A stretch of 64,000 nt of DNA from Brevibacillus brevis (GTDB taxonomy: Bacteria; Bacillota; Bacilli; Brevibacillales; Brevibacillaceae). Shown piece after piece: positions 51,234 to 61,415 of the stretch. Location of the stretch: NCBI RefSeq assembly GCF_900637055.1, contig NZ_LR134338.1, forward strand, positions 425,001 to 489,000, written 5' to 3'. Position 1 is the stretch's first letter. Each line of letters begins with the position of its first letter. The translations under genes and the position numbers were made by a program. The notes beneath the pieces were generated by a model. That model was not told the origin of the DNA and did not search any database. It worked only from the letters and a program-made list of their open reading frames with translations.

Positions 51234-52247
51234 ATGGCACTACTCAAACGGAGTGATATTGATATGACAACAACTTTCGGGGAGAGGTTAAGGGAGCTAA
51301 GAACCGCAGAAAAGCTTTCAATGGATGCGTTAGCAAAAGAAATCGGAACTTCTTCAAGCAGAATCAGCGACTGGGAAAACAAAGGAGGCGATCCATCCTC
51401 CGTTTTCGTAGTGAGACTTGCCGAGAAGTTTGGCGTCACTCTGGAATGGCTCCTTACTGGAGAGGGACCTAAATACAAAAACACTGAACCTCCAGTTGTT
51501 TTAGACACCAATGTCTGGAACAACATTTTTTCGGGTCAAAAACGGGAATTGAGTACCCAATACGATGAGAGTATCAACAGAAGAACCATGATTATTTCTC
51601 ATAGACAAGGAAGCGGAAAGACTGCATCGACTTTATTTCTCAATAATCCTCTTTATTCCGCTATAAGCGCACTAGACAAAGAAGATATCGAGCTACTTAC
51701 TCCGCTAATAAAAAGACTCGCTCAGAATAAAGCACCTCGCGAATTCACCCAACAGATGGGTAGAGGCACACGGATCACAGGTCAAATTATCGCTGAAGAT
51801 AGAGAAACGGGTTATGAAGATGAAGGAGAGACTTTTGTTGAAATTCCTATCTTGGGACAAGCTGCTGCTGGCGTACCGATCTCAGTATTTAGGCTAATTG
51901 ATGGGTATATTAAAGTGCCGGAACAATATAAGAATTGTTTCTCTGTCCGTGTTCGCGGAGATAGTATGGTAGGTGCTGGTATTAAGGATGGTGGCTATGT
52001 CGTTGTGAGGCAGCAAAACGCCGTTGATAATGGAGACATTGCTTTAGTTATGATTGGGGGAGCTGACGAAGAGGAAGTCACCATCAAGAGATTTAAGAAA
52101 GACGGTAACAAAATTCATTTAATTTCCGAGAACGACAGGTATCAACCCCTTATTTACGGAGCAAATGACGGAGTGCATATCCTGGGCAAAATTGTTGAGT
52201 GGTTTTCACCTGAAGAAGCTGTATCCAGAATGAATCAAACGATATAA
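51234..52247 (+). CDS. LexA/cI-like self-cleaving prophage repressor
   Basis: A 337-residue protein: XRE helix-turn-helix (residues ~14-70, 'MDALAKEIGTSSSRISDWEN'), a ~130-residue linker, then an S24 peptidase domain with cleavage site Ala212-Gly213 (GQAAAGVP), catalytic Ser244 (RGDSMVG) and Lys285 (TIKRF). It should keep the prophage silent and self-cleave with RecA after DNA damage. ATG follows AGGGGGAATTAAAAA. Mu's own repressor is not of this type. Confidence 0.92.
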   Translation: MALLKRSDIDMTTTFGERLRELRTAEKLSMDALAKEIGTSSSRISDWENKGGDPSSVFVVRLAEKFGVTLEWLLTGEGPKYKNTEPPVVLDTNVWNNIFSGQKRELSTQYDESINRRTMIISHRQGSGKTASTLFLNNPLYSAISALDKEDIELLTPLIKRLAQNKAPREFTQQMGRGTRITGQIIAEDRETGYEDEGETFVEIPILGQAAAGVPISVFRLIDGYIKVPEQYKNCFSVRVRGDSMVGAGIKDGGYVVVRQQNAVDNGDIALVMIGGADEEEVTIKRFKKDGNKIHLISENDRYQPLIYGANDGVHILGKIVEWFSPEEAVSRMNQTI

Positions 52248-52302
52248 CCACCATCGAATTGTGGTATAATTTGTAATAAAATCACAAAAAGGAGAATAGT
52301 TT

Positions 52303-53082
52303 ATGTCTCTTGTCTTTGGTGGGTTAAGTTTCGTTAGTTTTATTGGCTTTCTATTAGGAGTAATTGGAATATTTAGCCCCAATATTATGAACAAAGCTCA
52401 GAAGGGCCGGATGTTTTCAAGAAAACATTTTATTATCCAGGCTAGTCTAATGTTCATAGTCTGCCTAGTAATGATCCTGGCTTTCAGCATCTCCAAAGAA
52501 ATCAGCCCAACCTCCGCAAATGCCGACAGTAAACCCGCTGCCACACCCCAACCAGTCACCCAGGCCAAGACGGTAGTACAGGACAAGCCAGCAGAAGCAC
52601 CAAGCATTCAGTCAGCTCAGCCGCCTGTACAAGAATTATCTTCTTTAGGCGTTAAAACACAGGTAGTTATTTCATCATTCATGGAGCCGGGGAACGTAAC
52701 TACCGAACCTATTCAAGCGGTAACAGAATGGAAGAAACAAAACATTGGTGGTAAAACCTCCTACATATCGCATCCTACTGGTTTTTCTTACATAGAGGTT
52801 TTTGAAAATACTAATGGTGAAGTGAGCAGCATTTCAATGATTACTTCAGAATTGAACAGCAACACCCCGGTTCTTGAACAAATGACTTTAATGGGATTTG
52901 CAACTAAGATTGTAATTCCAGATGTAACACAGGCCGACATGAATAAAATTTTTGCCCTGGCTTCCGAATCAGTAAAGAAACCCAATGAACCACTTGAGTA
53001 TGACTTTAATGGTAAAAAATTCGAGTTTTCCTTTAATGATTCTGCTAAAAGTCTTGCTTTTAAGATCAAGCCAGCAAATTGA
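52303..53082 (+). CDS. Membrane-anchored hypothetical protein (possible moron)
   Basis: A 259-residue protein: two membrane helices (about residues 4-26 and 44-66), a Pro/Ala/Gln linker, then an extracytoplasmic domain. It is on the repressor strand next to the right end, with its own promoter-like sequence (TATAAT at 52265, AGGAG before ATG), the typical place for genes expressed during lysogeny. Function unknown; lysogenic conversion is a guess. Confidence 0.75.
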   Translation: MSLVFGGLSFVSFIGFLLGVIGIFSPNIMNKAQKGRMFSRKHFIIQASLMFIVCLVMILAFSISKEISPTSANADSKPAATPQPVTQAKTVVQDKPAEAPSIQSAQPPVQELSSLGVKTQVVISSFMEPGNVTTEPIQAVTEWKKQNIGGKTSYISHPTGFSYIEVFENTNGEVSSISMITSELNSNTPVLEQMTLMGFATKIVIPDVTQADMNKIFALASESVKKPNEPLEYDFNGKKFEFSFNDSAKSLAFKIKPAN

Positions 53083-53175
53083 GTTTTTTTATTCATTATT
53101 CCGCATGTTTATTCAATTGCTTTTTAAAAAGACTTCCACAAGAGAAACTTGCTTATAACACCAGTATTTTCAACT

Positions 53176-53213
53176 AACGAACCAGTTCGTAAGTTCGTTT
53201 GGAAAAGTTCGTT
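53176..53213. repeat. GTTCGT repeat cluster
   Basis: AACGAAC (53176), GTTCGT (53185), GTTCGTT (53193) and GTTCGTT (53207): one inverted and three direct copies within 38 bp. It could be an operator or a transpositional enhancer-like site; nothing comparable was seen elsewhere in the window. Confidence 0.6.
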
Positions 53214-53247
53214 AGGTACGGCGAGAAGATTTCCGTTTTTTACTCCC

Positions 53248-53298
53248 TTTCAAAGCCGAGTTAAACGCAATATAATGCGGTTTTAAACAGCTTTTAAT
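53248..53298. repeat. Phased TTTAAA array 7 (right end)
   Basis: TTTCAA (53248), GTTAAA (53260), TATAAT (53271), TTTAAA (53282) and TTTAAT (53293); the last three are exactly 11 bp apart. A further TTTAAA lies at 53307. Confidence 0.6.
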
Positions 53299-53310
53299 GA
53301 CCTAAATTTA

Positions 53311-53357
53311 AAAGGCGACCTTCGGACCCTTACAGTCTGAAATCGCCTTTTTTTCTC
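53311..53357 (+). terminator. Terminator at the right end (plus strand)
   Basis: Stem AAAGGCGA/TCGCCTTT (53311-53318 with 53343-53350) followed by TTTTCTCG. It would stop the repressor/moron transcript before the host gene. Confidence 0.75.
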
Positions 53358-53361
53358 GTTT

Positions 53362-53471
53362 TTTCTCATTTTGCTTTTCGTACTTGTCTTATCGTAGAAT
53401 CCTTGGTATAGCTCACTTTTCATCACTTTTTTTCGGTTTTCGTCATATCTCATTCTGTGTGTCTAAGTACA
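53362..53471 (-). repeat. Right end of the prophage with transposase binding sites R1 and R2
   Basis: Read from the terminus on the minus strand, TGTACTTAGACACACA is followed by GAATGAGATA (R1, 53455-53446) at the same distance from the end as the L1 core. A second copy, AGCAAAATGAGAAA (R2), has its core at 53371-53362. The sites share AAATGAGA with L1 and L2 and are inverted relative to them, as required for transposon ends. Confidence 0.8.
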
Positions 53472-53476
53472 CCAAG
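53472..53476. repeat. Target site duplication, right copy (CCAAG)
   Basis: CCAAG directly after the CA end, identical to 20241-20245. Confidence 0.93.
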
Positions 53477-53940
53477 CGCTTGGCTGGATGTCCGGGACTG
53501 TGTACGGGAGTTCGTGGAATCATGTGTTTAGTTTACTTCCGTGGACAGTCGGATTCTTCATTCTGATTATGATGCAGGCAAGGACACTGAATTCATTGGA
53601 GCTAGGGGACGAAATAGCAAAAGGATTGGGTGTTTCCGTCGAACGGAAGCGGCTCATTTTGATTGCCATTAGTGTGGCGTTGGCAGCGGCAGCAGTCGGG
53701 ATTGCAGGAGGAATAGGCTTTGTTGGCTTGATGGCTCCGCATATGGCACGCAAGCTGATCGGTTCAGGCTACAGTCGTTTACTCCCTGCCTCTGCCATAC
53801 TTGGTGGACTTTTCGTTTTAGTGGCTGATTTGGTGGCACGGACGCTGTTTGTCCCACTGGATGTGCCTGTTGGCGTGTTTACGGCAGCGGTAGGAGCTCC
53901 TTTTTTTATCATGATGCTTTATCGCAGCCGCCAAGGATAG
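53477..53940 (+). pseudogene. FecCD permease (system 2, second subunit), 3' part
   Basis: The C-terminal 154 codons of the permease split by the prophage, in frame with 19669-20245 once the element and one CCAAG are removed. 'GLMAPHMARKLIGSGYSRLL' and 'GVFTAAVGAPFFIMMLYR' match the paralogue at 15507. An ATG at 53488 could start a fragment, but no ribosome binding site supports it. Confidence 0.93.
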
Positions 53941-53950
53941 GAAAGACTCC

Positions 53951-53983
53951 AAAAGTGATCCTGACCACAAGGGTCACTTTTTT
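53951..53983 (+). terminator. Terminator of siderophore permease operon 2
   Basis: Imperfect stem AAAAGTGA-CCT/AGG-TCACTTTT followed by TT. Confidence 0.7.
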
Positions 53984-54088
53984 GTGCTGCTGTATCATAA
54001 TTTGGCAGGAAAATTGCATGAGAGAACGAATATAATGAAAATAAAGAGTCATCGAGCAGCATGAGCAAGTGCGAAGGAGGCGAGCTTC

Positions 54089-55462
54089 ATGAACATGGGA
54101 TTGGGGTTATTTCAAGAACAAACATTGAAATTAGTGATGACGCCGGAATTACGCCAAGCGATTACCATATTGCAGTATTCAGCCATTGATCTCATCTCCT
54201 ATTTGCAGGATCAGGCAAATGAAAATCCTGTTTTCGACCTTGAAGTGGCTGGAGAAGTCGCTTCTGCAAAAGCAGAGAAACCAGCTCCTGAGATTGACTG
54301 GAAAGAAATTGTGGGCAATCGCGCGACAGGTGAGTACGGCTCGTCGAAAAATGAAAGCACTTACAATCCGCTGGATCACGTCCAGCAAGGTGCGGAGACG
54401 CTGTACGAACATCTGGAGCGTCAACTCGGCTATGTAAAAGGATTCTCGTCGCTGCAAAAACAGATCGCTCTCTTTTTGATCGGGAATCTGGATGAGAAGG
54501 GGTATTTGGAAATTACATTGGAGGAAGCGAGTGCGCGCCTGGGCGCTGAAATGCTGGAGATTGAGGACGTGTTGTCCGTTTTGCAGCATTTTGATCCGGT
54601 AGGCGTAGCTTCACGCAGCCTGGAAGAATGTCTTTTGCTGCAGCTCGGGCATTTGGCGCTCGATGATGAAAAGATCGTTCAGGTCGTTCGCAACCACCTG
54701 CAAGATTTGGCGGACAATCGCTATCAGCGGATCGCAGACAAAATCGGATGTACACCGCAAGAGGTACAGGCGATGGCAGACCTGATCCGTACGCTGAATC
54801 CGCGTCCAGGGGCGGCTTTTTCCACAGTAGAGACAAGATATGTCATTCCAGATGTGACGGTAGAGAAGGTCGGGAATGATTATGTAGTATTGGTCAATGA
54901 TGTTGCTGCACCGCGACTGAAAATCAACAGCTTCTATGAAAAAATGCTGAGCCAGCAAAAAAGTCAGGATGAAGCCAAACAGTTCATTCACGATAAGCTG
55001 AATGCCGCCATGTGGCTGGCAAAAAGTCTGGAGCAGCGCCGCTTGACGCTTATGCGTGTAACACAGGCCATCCTCGATATGCAACGGGAGTTTTTTGATC
55101 GGGGAATTCATTATTTAAAGCCCATGACGCAAAAGGAAATAGCAGAGCGGGTCGGCCTGCACGAATCGACGATCAGCCGGGCAACCAGCAACAAGTACGT
55201 CCAAACACCGCGCGGAATTTTTGAGCTGAAGTATTTCTTTACGTCAGCACTCTCTACTTCCAGCGGGGAAGCGACTTCTTCTGAGAGTGTGAAGCGCAGG
55301 ATCAAAGCACTGATCGAGCAAGAAGATCGGAAGTCTCCGTTATCTGATCAAAAGTTGGGTGAGATGCTCCTTACAGAGGGGATTGAAATCTCCCGCCGCA
55401 CGGTTGCCAAGTACCGGGAAGAGATGCTGATCCCATCGTCGGCCAAACGAAAGAGGTTTTAA
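54089..55462 (+). CDS. rpoN: RNA polymerase sigma-54 factor
   Basis: A 457-residue sigma-54 (SigL). Region I is Gln/Leu-rich ('ELRQAITILQYSAIDLISYL'), followed by the core-binding domain, a helix-turn-helix ('MTQKEIAERVGLHESTISRA') and the RpoN box near the end (SRRTVAKYREEMLIPSSAKR). It directs transcription at -24/-12 promoters with enhancer-binding activators. ATG follows AGGAGGCGAGCTTC. In Bacillus it also lies near the cggR-gapA operon. Confidence 0.96.
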   Translation: MNMGLGLFQEQTLKLVMTPELRQAITILQYSAIDLISYLQDQANENPVFDLEVAGEVASAKAEKPAPEIDWKEIVGNRATGEYGSSKNESTYNPLDHVQQGAETLYEHLERQLGYVKGFSSLQKQIALFLIGNLDEKGYLEITLEEASARLGAEMLEIEDVLSVLQHFDPVGVASRSLEECLLLQLGHLALDDEKIVQVVRNHLQDLADNRYQRIADKIGCTPQEVQAMADLIRTLNPRPGAAFSTVETRYVIPDVTVEKVGNDYVVLVNDVAAPRLKINSFYEKMLSQQKSQDEAKQFIHDKLNAAMWLAKSLEQRRLTLMRVTQAILDMQREFFDRGIHYLKPMTQKEIAERVGLHESTISRATSNKYVQTPRGIFELKYFFTSALSTSSGEATSSESVKRRIKALIEQEDRKSPLSDQKLGEMLLTEGIEISRRTVAKYREEMLIPSSAKRKRF

Positions 55463-55740
55463 TGAGAATGAATGAAAAAACGTTTGAAATTGTTTTGTAC
55501 GGACGAAAGAAATGTCATTTGTGCGACGAGGTGGAGCTCTACATCCGAGGTCTGGCGGAGGAGTTCCCCCTTCGTATGCGCATGGTTGATATTGAAAGTG
55601 ATCCGGTCTTGCATGAAGAAATGATGTTTGTCATTCCAGTAGTTGAGATAGATGGAGAGATCGTGTTTCGCTCCATTACACATGTGGTGACGCTCGAGGA
55701 GCTGCGAAACGAATTAGATAGACGTGCCGCTCAGTCATGA
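55462..55740 (+). CDS. Glutaredoxin-like protein (thioredoxin fold)
   Basis: A 92-residue protein with a CHLC redox motif near the N-terminus (YGRKKCHLCDEVE) and the cis-Pro stretch 'FVIPVVEIDGE'. It belongs to the glutaredoxin-like DUF836 group; a thiol-disulfide role is expected. Its start overlaps the end of rpoN, so the two are co-translated; a second ATG is two codons later. Confidence 0.88.
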   Translation: MRMNEKTFEIVLYGRKKCHLCDEVELYIRGLAEEFPLRMRMVDIESDPVLHEEMMFVIPVVEIDGEIVFRSITHVVTLEELRNELDRRAAQS

Positions 55741-55752
55741 GTGGCACTTTTT
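55724..55752 (+). terminator. Terminator overlapping the end of the glutaredoxin-like gene
   Basis: A 10-bp perfect stem GTGCCGCTCA/TGAGTGGCAC, which includes the stop codon, followed by TTTTTATAT. Confidence 0.8.
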
Positions 55753-55770
55753 ATATAGGCTCGGGGGAAC

Positions 55771-55799
55771 TTGCAAGATTTTGTTAAATATGATACATT
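55771..55799 (+). promoter_or_regulatory. Putative sigma-A promoter of the cggR operon
   Basis: TTGCAA (-35, 55771-55776), 17-bp spacer, TACATT (-10, 55794-55799), upstream of the CggR operator. Elements are only moderately close to consensus. Confidence 0.5.
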
Positions 55800-55834
55800 C
55801 GAGTTGTAGCAAGTGATCTTTTTTTTGCACCAAG

Positions 55835-55871
55835 CGGGACAAAAAATGTATATACAGGGACATAAAACGTC
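55835..55871 (+). promoter_or_regulatory. CggR operator
   Basis: CGGGAC-N6-TGTA-N4-CAGGGAC-N6-CGTC follows the direct-repeat layout of the B. subtilis CggR operator (CGGGAC-N6-TGTC-N4-CGGGAC-N6-TGTC) with a few mismatches. It lies between the promoter and cggR, so CggR should block its own operon unless fructose-1,6-bisphosphate is present. Confidence 0.78.
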
Positions 55872-55906
55872 CCGATCAACAATTTGTAACCAAGGAAGAA
55901 GGCCAA

Positions 55907-56932
55907 ATGCGACGTTTACTGGAACTGCAACAAAAATTGTTGCCTGACTTGATTCAGGTTTTGCGTCAGCGGTACATGTTGCTCCGATCCATCTATCATT
56001 TGCAGCCGATTGGCAGAAGAGGTCTCGCTCAAGCCATGGATACCACTGAGCGTATTTTGCGGGCAGAAGTGGAACTGCTAAAAGAGACGGGGCTCCTTTA
56101 TGTAACGGCTGCCGGAATGAGCCTGAGTGAAGAAGGACAACAAGTCTTGGACGACATGGAGCCTCTCGTCGGAGAGCTATTCGGCCTTACTGACTTGGCG
56201 GAGCGCCTGCAAAAAAAGCTGGGCATACCAGAAGTCATTGTGGTGCAGGGCAACGCAGACCAATCGCCTTGGGTAAAGGAAGAGCTGGGACGGGTAGGGG
56301 CAAGGGTCCTCAAACAGGTCGTGCAAGAAGGAGACATTGTAGCGGTAACAGGTGGTTCATCCATCGCTAGCGTAGCAAGTCATCTGACGCCTTCTGCTTC
56401 GTTCAAAAACGTTCAGTTTGTCCCTGCTCGCGGTGGACTGGGAGAACGCGTAGAGCTGCAAGCGAATACGCTCGCTTCCGCCATGGCAGCGAAAACAGGT
56501 GCTTCTTATCGGCTTCTTCACGTACCGGATCGCCTCCATCCAGAAGCCTTGCAGACATTGGTCAAAGAGCCGCAAGTGCAAGATGTGTTGTCGCTCTTGG
56601 GCGAGACTCGAATCGTTTTGCATGGAATCGGGGATGCCGTCAAGATGGCGAAAAGGCGAAATTATTCGGAGGAAGAGCTCGCAGAATTAGTGGAGACGGG
56701 TGCTGTATCAGAAGCATTCGGCTACTACTTTAATGAAGCGGGAGAAACGGTCCACAGAATGCCGACCATTGGTTTGCAGCTTGAGGAAGTGCACAAGGCA
56801 GAAACGGTGCTCTCCATTGCGGGGGGCGAAAGCAAGGCAAAAGCGATTCTTTCCTTTGCTAAGCAATCGTGTCAGAATGTACTCATTACGGACGAAGGGG
56901 CAGCTTACACGCTGTTGTCCACACGATTGTAA
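55907..56932 (+). CDS. cggR: Central glycolytic genes regulator CggR
   Basis: A 341-residue SorC/DeoR-type repressor: N-terminal winged helix ('IGRRGLAQAMDTTERILRAE') and a sugar-phosphate-binding domain ('VAVTGGSSIASVASHLTP'). It senses fructose-1,6-bisphosphate and controls the glycolytic operon downstream. The ATG follows AAGGAAGAAGGCCAA. Confidence 0.95.
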   Translation: MRRLLELQQKLLPDLIQVLRQRYMLLRSIYHLQPIGRRGLAQAMDTTERILRAEVELLKETGLLYVTAAGMSLSEEGQQVLDDMEPLVGELFGLTDLAERLQKKLGIPEVIVVQGNADQSPWVKEELGRVGARVLKQVVQEGDIVAVTGGSSIASVASHLTPSASFKNVQFVPARGGLGERVELQANTLASAMAAKTGASYRLLHVPDRLHPEALQTLVKEPQVQDVLSLLGETRIVLHGIGDAVKMAKRRNYSEEELAELVETGAVSEAFGYYFNEAGETVHRMPTIGLQLEEVHKAETVLSIAGGESKAKAILSFAKQSCQNVLITDEGAAYTLLSTRL

Positions 56933-56950
56933 CGGAAGGAAGTCGGTCGC

Positions 56951-59339
<2,389 letters not shown>

Positions 59340-59364
59340 CACGTAAAATAGAACTGTTGTGGAA

Positions 59365-59389
59365 AAAAAGGGAGAGCAATCTCCCTTTT
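59365..59389 (+). terminator. Intergenic hairpin between gapA and pgk
   Basis: GGGAGA/TCTCCC with GCAA tetraloop and an A-run before, TTTT after. It may act as a partial terminator or mRNA-stabilising 3' end for an abundant cggR-gapA message; the downstream genes are clearly in the same operon. Confidence 0.6.
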
Positions 59390-59438
59390 CCCATATCTTT
59401 TTTCCGAATAAAAAGCCAATGATTTGGGAGGATCGTTC

Positions 59439-60623
59439 ATGAACAAGAAATCTATCCGCGATGTTGAGCTGGCAGGCAAGCGCGTATTCTGCCGTGTCGA
59501 CTTTAATGTGCCGATGCAGGACGGGGTAATCACCGACGATACACGCATTCGTGCTGCTGTACCAACCATCCGTTTCATGATGGAGGCAGGGGCCAAAGTA
59601 ATCCTGGCGAGCCATTTTGGGCGTCCTAAAGGCCAAGTAGTGGAAGAGATGCGTCTTACTCCTGTCGCAGCCCATCTATCCTCGCTCTTGGGCAAGGACG
59701 TGCGTAAGCTGGAAGATTGCCATGGTGCTGACGTAGAAGCGGCAGTGGAACGGATGGAATCTGGCGACGTCATCCTGTTGGAAAACGTGCGCTTCCATGC
59801 GGGAGAAGAAAAGAACGATCCAGAACTGGCAAAAAGCTTTGCGGCCTTGGCTGATCTGTTTGTCAATGATGCATTCGGGACAGCTCACCGGGCACATGCT
59901 TCTACAGCGGGAATCGCTGAGTACATACCCGCAGTTGCGGGCTTGTTGATGGAAAAGGAGATTCGCTTCATGGGCGGAGCCTTGTCCAATCCGGAGCGTC
60001 CGTTTACAGCGATTGTCGGCGGTGCAAAAGTAAAAGATAAAATTGCTGTCATTGAAAATTTGTTGACCAAAGTTGATCACCTAATTATCGGCGGCGGTAT
60101 GGCGAATACATTCCTCAAAGCACAGGGGTATGGCATTGGTGCTTCTCTGTGTGAAGACGACAAGCTCGATCTCGCACGTACGTTGATGGATCAGGCAAAA
60201 GAGCGCGGCGTTCAATTGCTGATGCCAGTTGATGTAGTGGTAGCTGACCGTTTTGCGGCAGATGCAGAAAAGCAGGTCGTGGCAATCGATGCAATCCCAG
60301 ATGGCTGGATGGCACTCGATATCGGGCCAAAAACAGTGGAACAGTACCACAGGGTCATTGTAGATTCGAAAACGGTTGTATGGAACGGTCCGATGGGCGT
60401 ATTTGAAATGGATGCCTTTGCAGGCGGCACGATTGGCGTAGCCAAGGCGATGGCAGCATGCAGCGGTACGACCATCATCGGTGGCGGTGATTCCGTAGCA
60501 GCTGTGGAGAAAGCAGGCGTAGCCGAGCAGATGACACATATTTCTACAGGCGGCGGAGCGTCCCTGGAATTCATGGAAGGCAAGGAACTGCCAGGCGTAG
60601 CTGTGTTGGCAGATAACCAATAA
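59439..60623 (+). CDS. pgk: Phosphoglycerate kinase
   Basis: A 394-residue kinase that makes ATP from 1,3-bisphosphoglycerate. '[20 protein letters not shown]' and '[13 protein letters not shown]' are family motifs. ATG 59439 follows TTTGGGAGGATCGTTC; the in-frame codon at 59424 lies before this ribosome binding site and is rejected. Confidence 0.98.
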   Translation: MNKKSIRDVELAGKRVFCRVDFNVPMQDGVITDDTRIRAAVPTIRFMMEAGAKVILASHFGRPKGQVVEEMRLTPVAAHLSSLLGKDVRKLEDCHGADVEAAVERMESGDVILLENVRFHAGEEKNDPELAKSFAALADLFVNDAFGTAHRAHASTAGIAEYIPAVAGLLMEKEIRFMGGALSNPERPFTAIVGGAKVKDKIAVIENLLTKVDHLIIGGGMANTFLKAQGYGIGASLCEDDKLDLARTLMDQAKERGVQLLMPVDVVVADRFAADAEKQVVAIDAIPDGWMALDIGPKTVEQYHRVIVDSKTVVWNGPMGVFEMDAFAGGTIGVAKAMAACSGTTIIGGGDSVAAVEKAGVAEQMTHISTGGGASLEFMEGKELPGVAVLADNQ

Positions 60624-60644
60624 GAGCGAAGAGGGGGAGTTTGC

Positions 60645-61403
60645 ATGCGAACACCAATTATCGCGGGGAACTGGAAGATGTTCAAGACGATGGCCGAGGC
60701 AAGAGCGTTTGCGCAGGAAGCCAAGGCAGGCAATAATACTTCTGGAGTACAAAAAGTCATTTGCGCACCTTTTACAGCGTTGGCTGCACTTAAGGAAGAG
60801 CTGACGGGTACGGATATTGCCATCGGCGCGCAAAACATGCATTTTGAAGAGCAAGGTGCGTATACTGGCGAAATCAGCGCGTCCATGCTGAAAGAGATTG
60901 GTGTGGAGTACGTGATCCTTGGTCACTCCGAGCGCCGTCAATATTTCCATGAAACAGATGAGACGGTGAACAAAAAGGTTGTAGCCGCGTTAGCAGCAGG
61001 TCTCGTACCGATTGTGTGCGTAGGCGAGAGTCTGGAGCAGCGGGAAGCGGGCGAGACAGCTGACGTAGTCCGTACGCAGACAGAAGGTGCCTTTGCTGGA
61101 GTAGACGCTGCACAAGTGGCGGATACGGTTATTGCATACGAGCCGATTTGGGCGATTGGCACAGGCAAGTCTTCCACGGCAGAGGATGCGAATGAAACGA
61201 TTGCGATTATTCGCAGCGTAATCGGAGAACGCTTCGGACAAGCGACAGCGGAGAAAGTGCGCATTCAATACGGCGGAAGCGTAAAGCCGGAAAACATCGC
61301 AAGCTACATGGCACAGCCGGATATCGACGGAGCATTGGTCGGTGGAGCGAGCCTCGTAGCGGACAGTTACTTGCAGCTTGTGGCAGGAGCTACGTCGCGA
61401 TAG
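60645..61403 (+). CDS. tpiA: Triosephosphate isomerase
   Basis: A 252-residue TIM-barrel enzyme interconverting dihydroxyacetone phosphate and glyceraldehyde-3-phosphate. Catalytic Lys11 (GNWKM), His94 (GHSERR) and Glu166 ([11 protein letters not shown]) are all present. The ATG follows GAGGGGGAG, 21 bases after pgk. Confidence 0.98.
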   Translation: MRTPIIAGNWKMFKTMAEARAFAQEAKAGNNTSGVQKVICAPFTALAALKEELTGTDIAIGAQNMHFEEQGAYTGEISASMLKEIGVEYVILGHSERRQYFHETDETVNKKVVAALAAGLVPIVCVGESLEQREAGETADVVRTQTEGAFAGVDAAQVADTVIAYEPIWAIGTGKSSTAEDANETIAIIRSVIGERFGQATAEKVRIQYGGSVKPENIASYMAQPDIDGALVGGASLVADSYLQLVAGATSR

Positions 61404-61415
61404 GAGGAGAAAGCA

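Larger units (their letters stand above)
20246..53471. mobile_element. Mu-like transposable prophage, 33,226 bp
   Basis: The element begins with TGTATGCGG and ends with AAGTACA, is flanked by 5-bp duplications, and carries MuA-like DDE transposase, MuB-like ATPase, Gam, GemA, Mor, DUF3486 and DUF935 packaging genes, gpF, gpT, sheath, tube, tape measure, baseplate and fibre genes, amidase and holin. All structural genes look intact, so it may be active. Mu-like phages are mainly known from Proteobacteria; a few are reported from Bacillales. Confidence 0.95.
53083..53471. other. Non-coding right-end region of the prophage
   Basis: 389 bases without a credible gene. It holds a GTTCGT repeat cluster (53176-53213), a TTTAAA array (53248-53298), a plus-strand terminator (53311-53357), and transposase sites leading to the CA terminus. 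Confidence 0.8.

Noticed and set aside
51606-51632. GSGKT, a P-loop-like motif in the repressor linker
   Set aside because: The spacing of a true Walker A (G-x4-GK-T/S) is not met and no Walker B follows.
20246-53471. CRISPR array, toxin-antitoxin pair, integrase or DNA-modification (mom) gene in the prophage
   Set aside because: None was found: no regular repeat-spacer pattern, no tyrosine or serine recombinase, no mom-like or methyltransferase gene.
53384-53566. 60-codon ORF across the right prophage end
   Set aside because: Accidental frame across the junction; it is out of frame with the permease and lacks a ribosome binding site.
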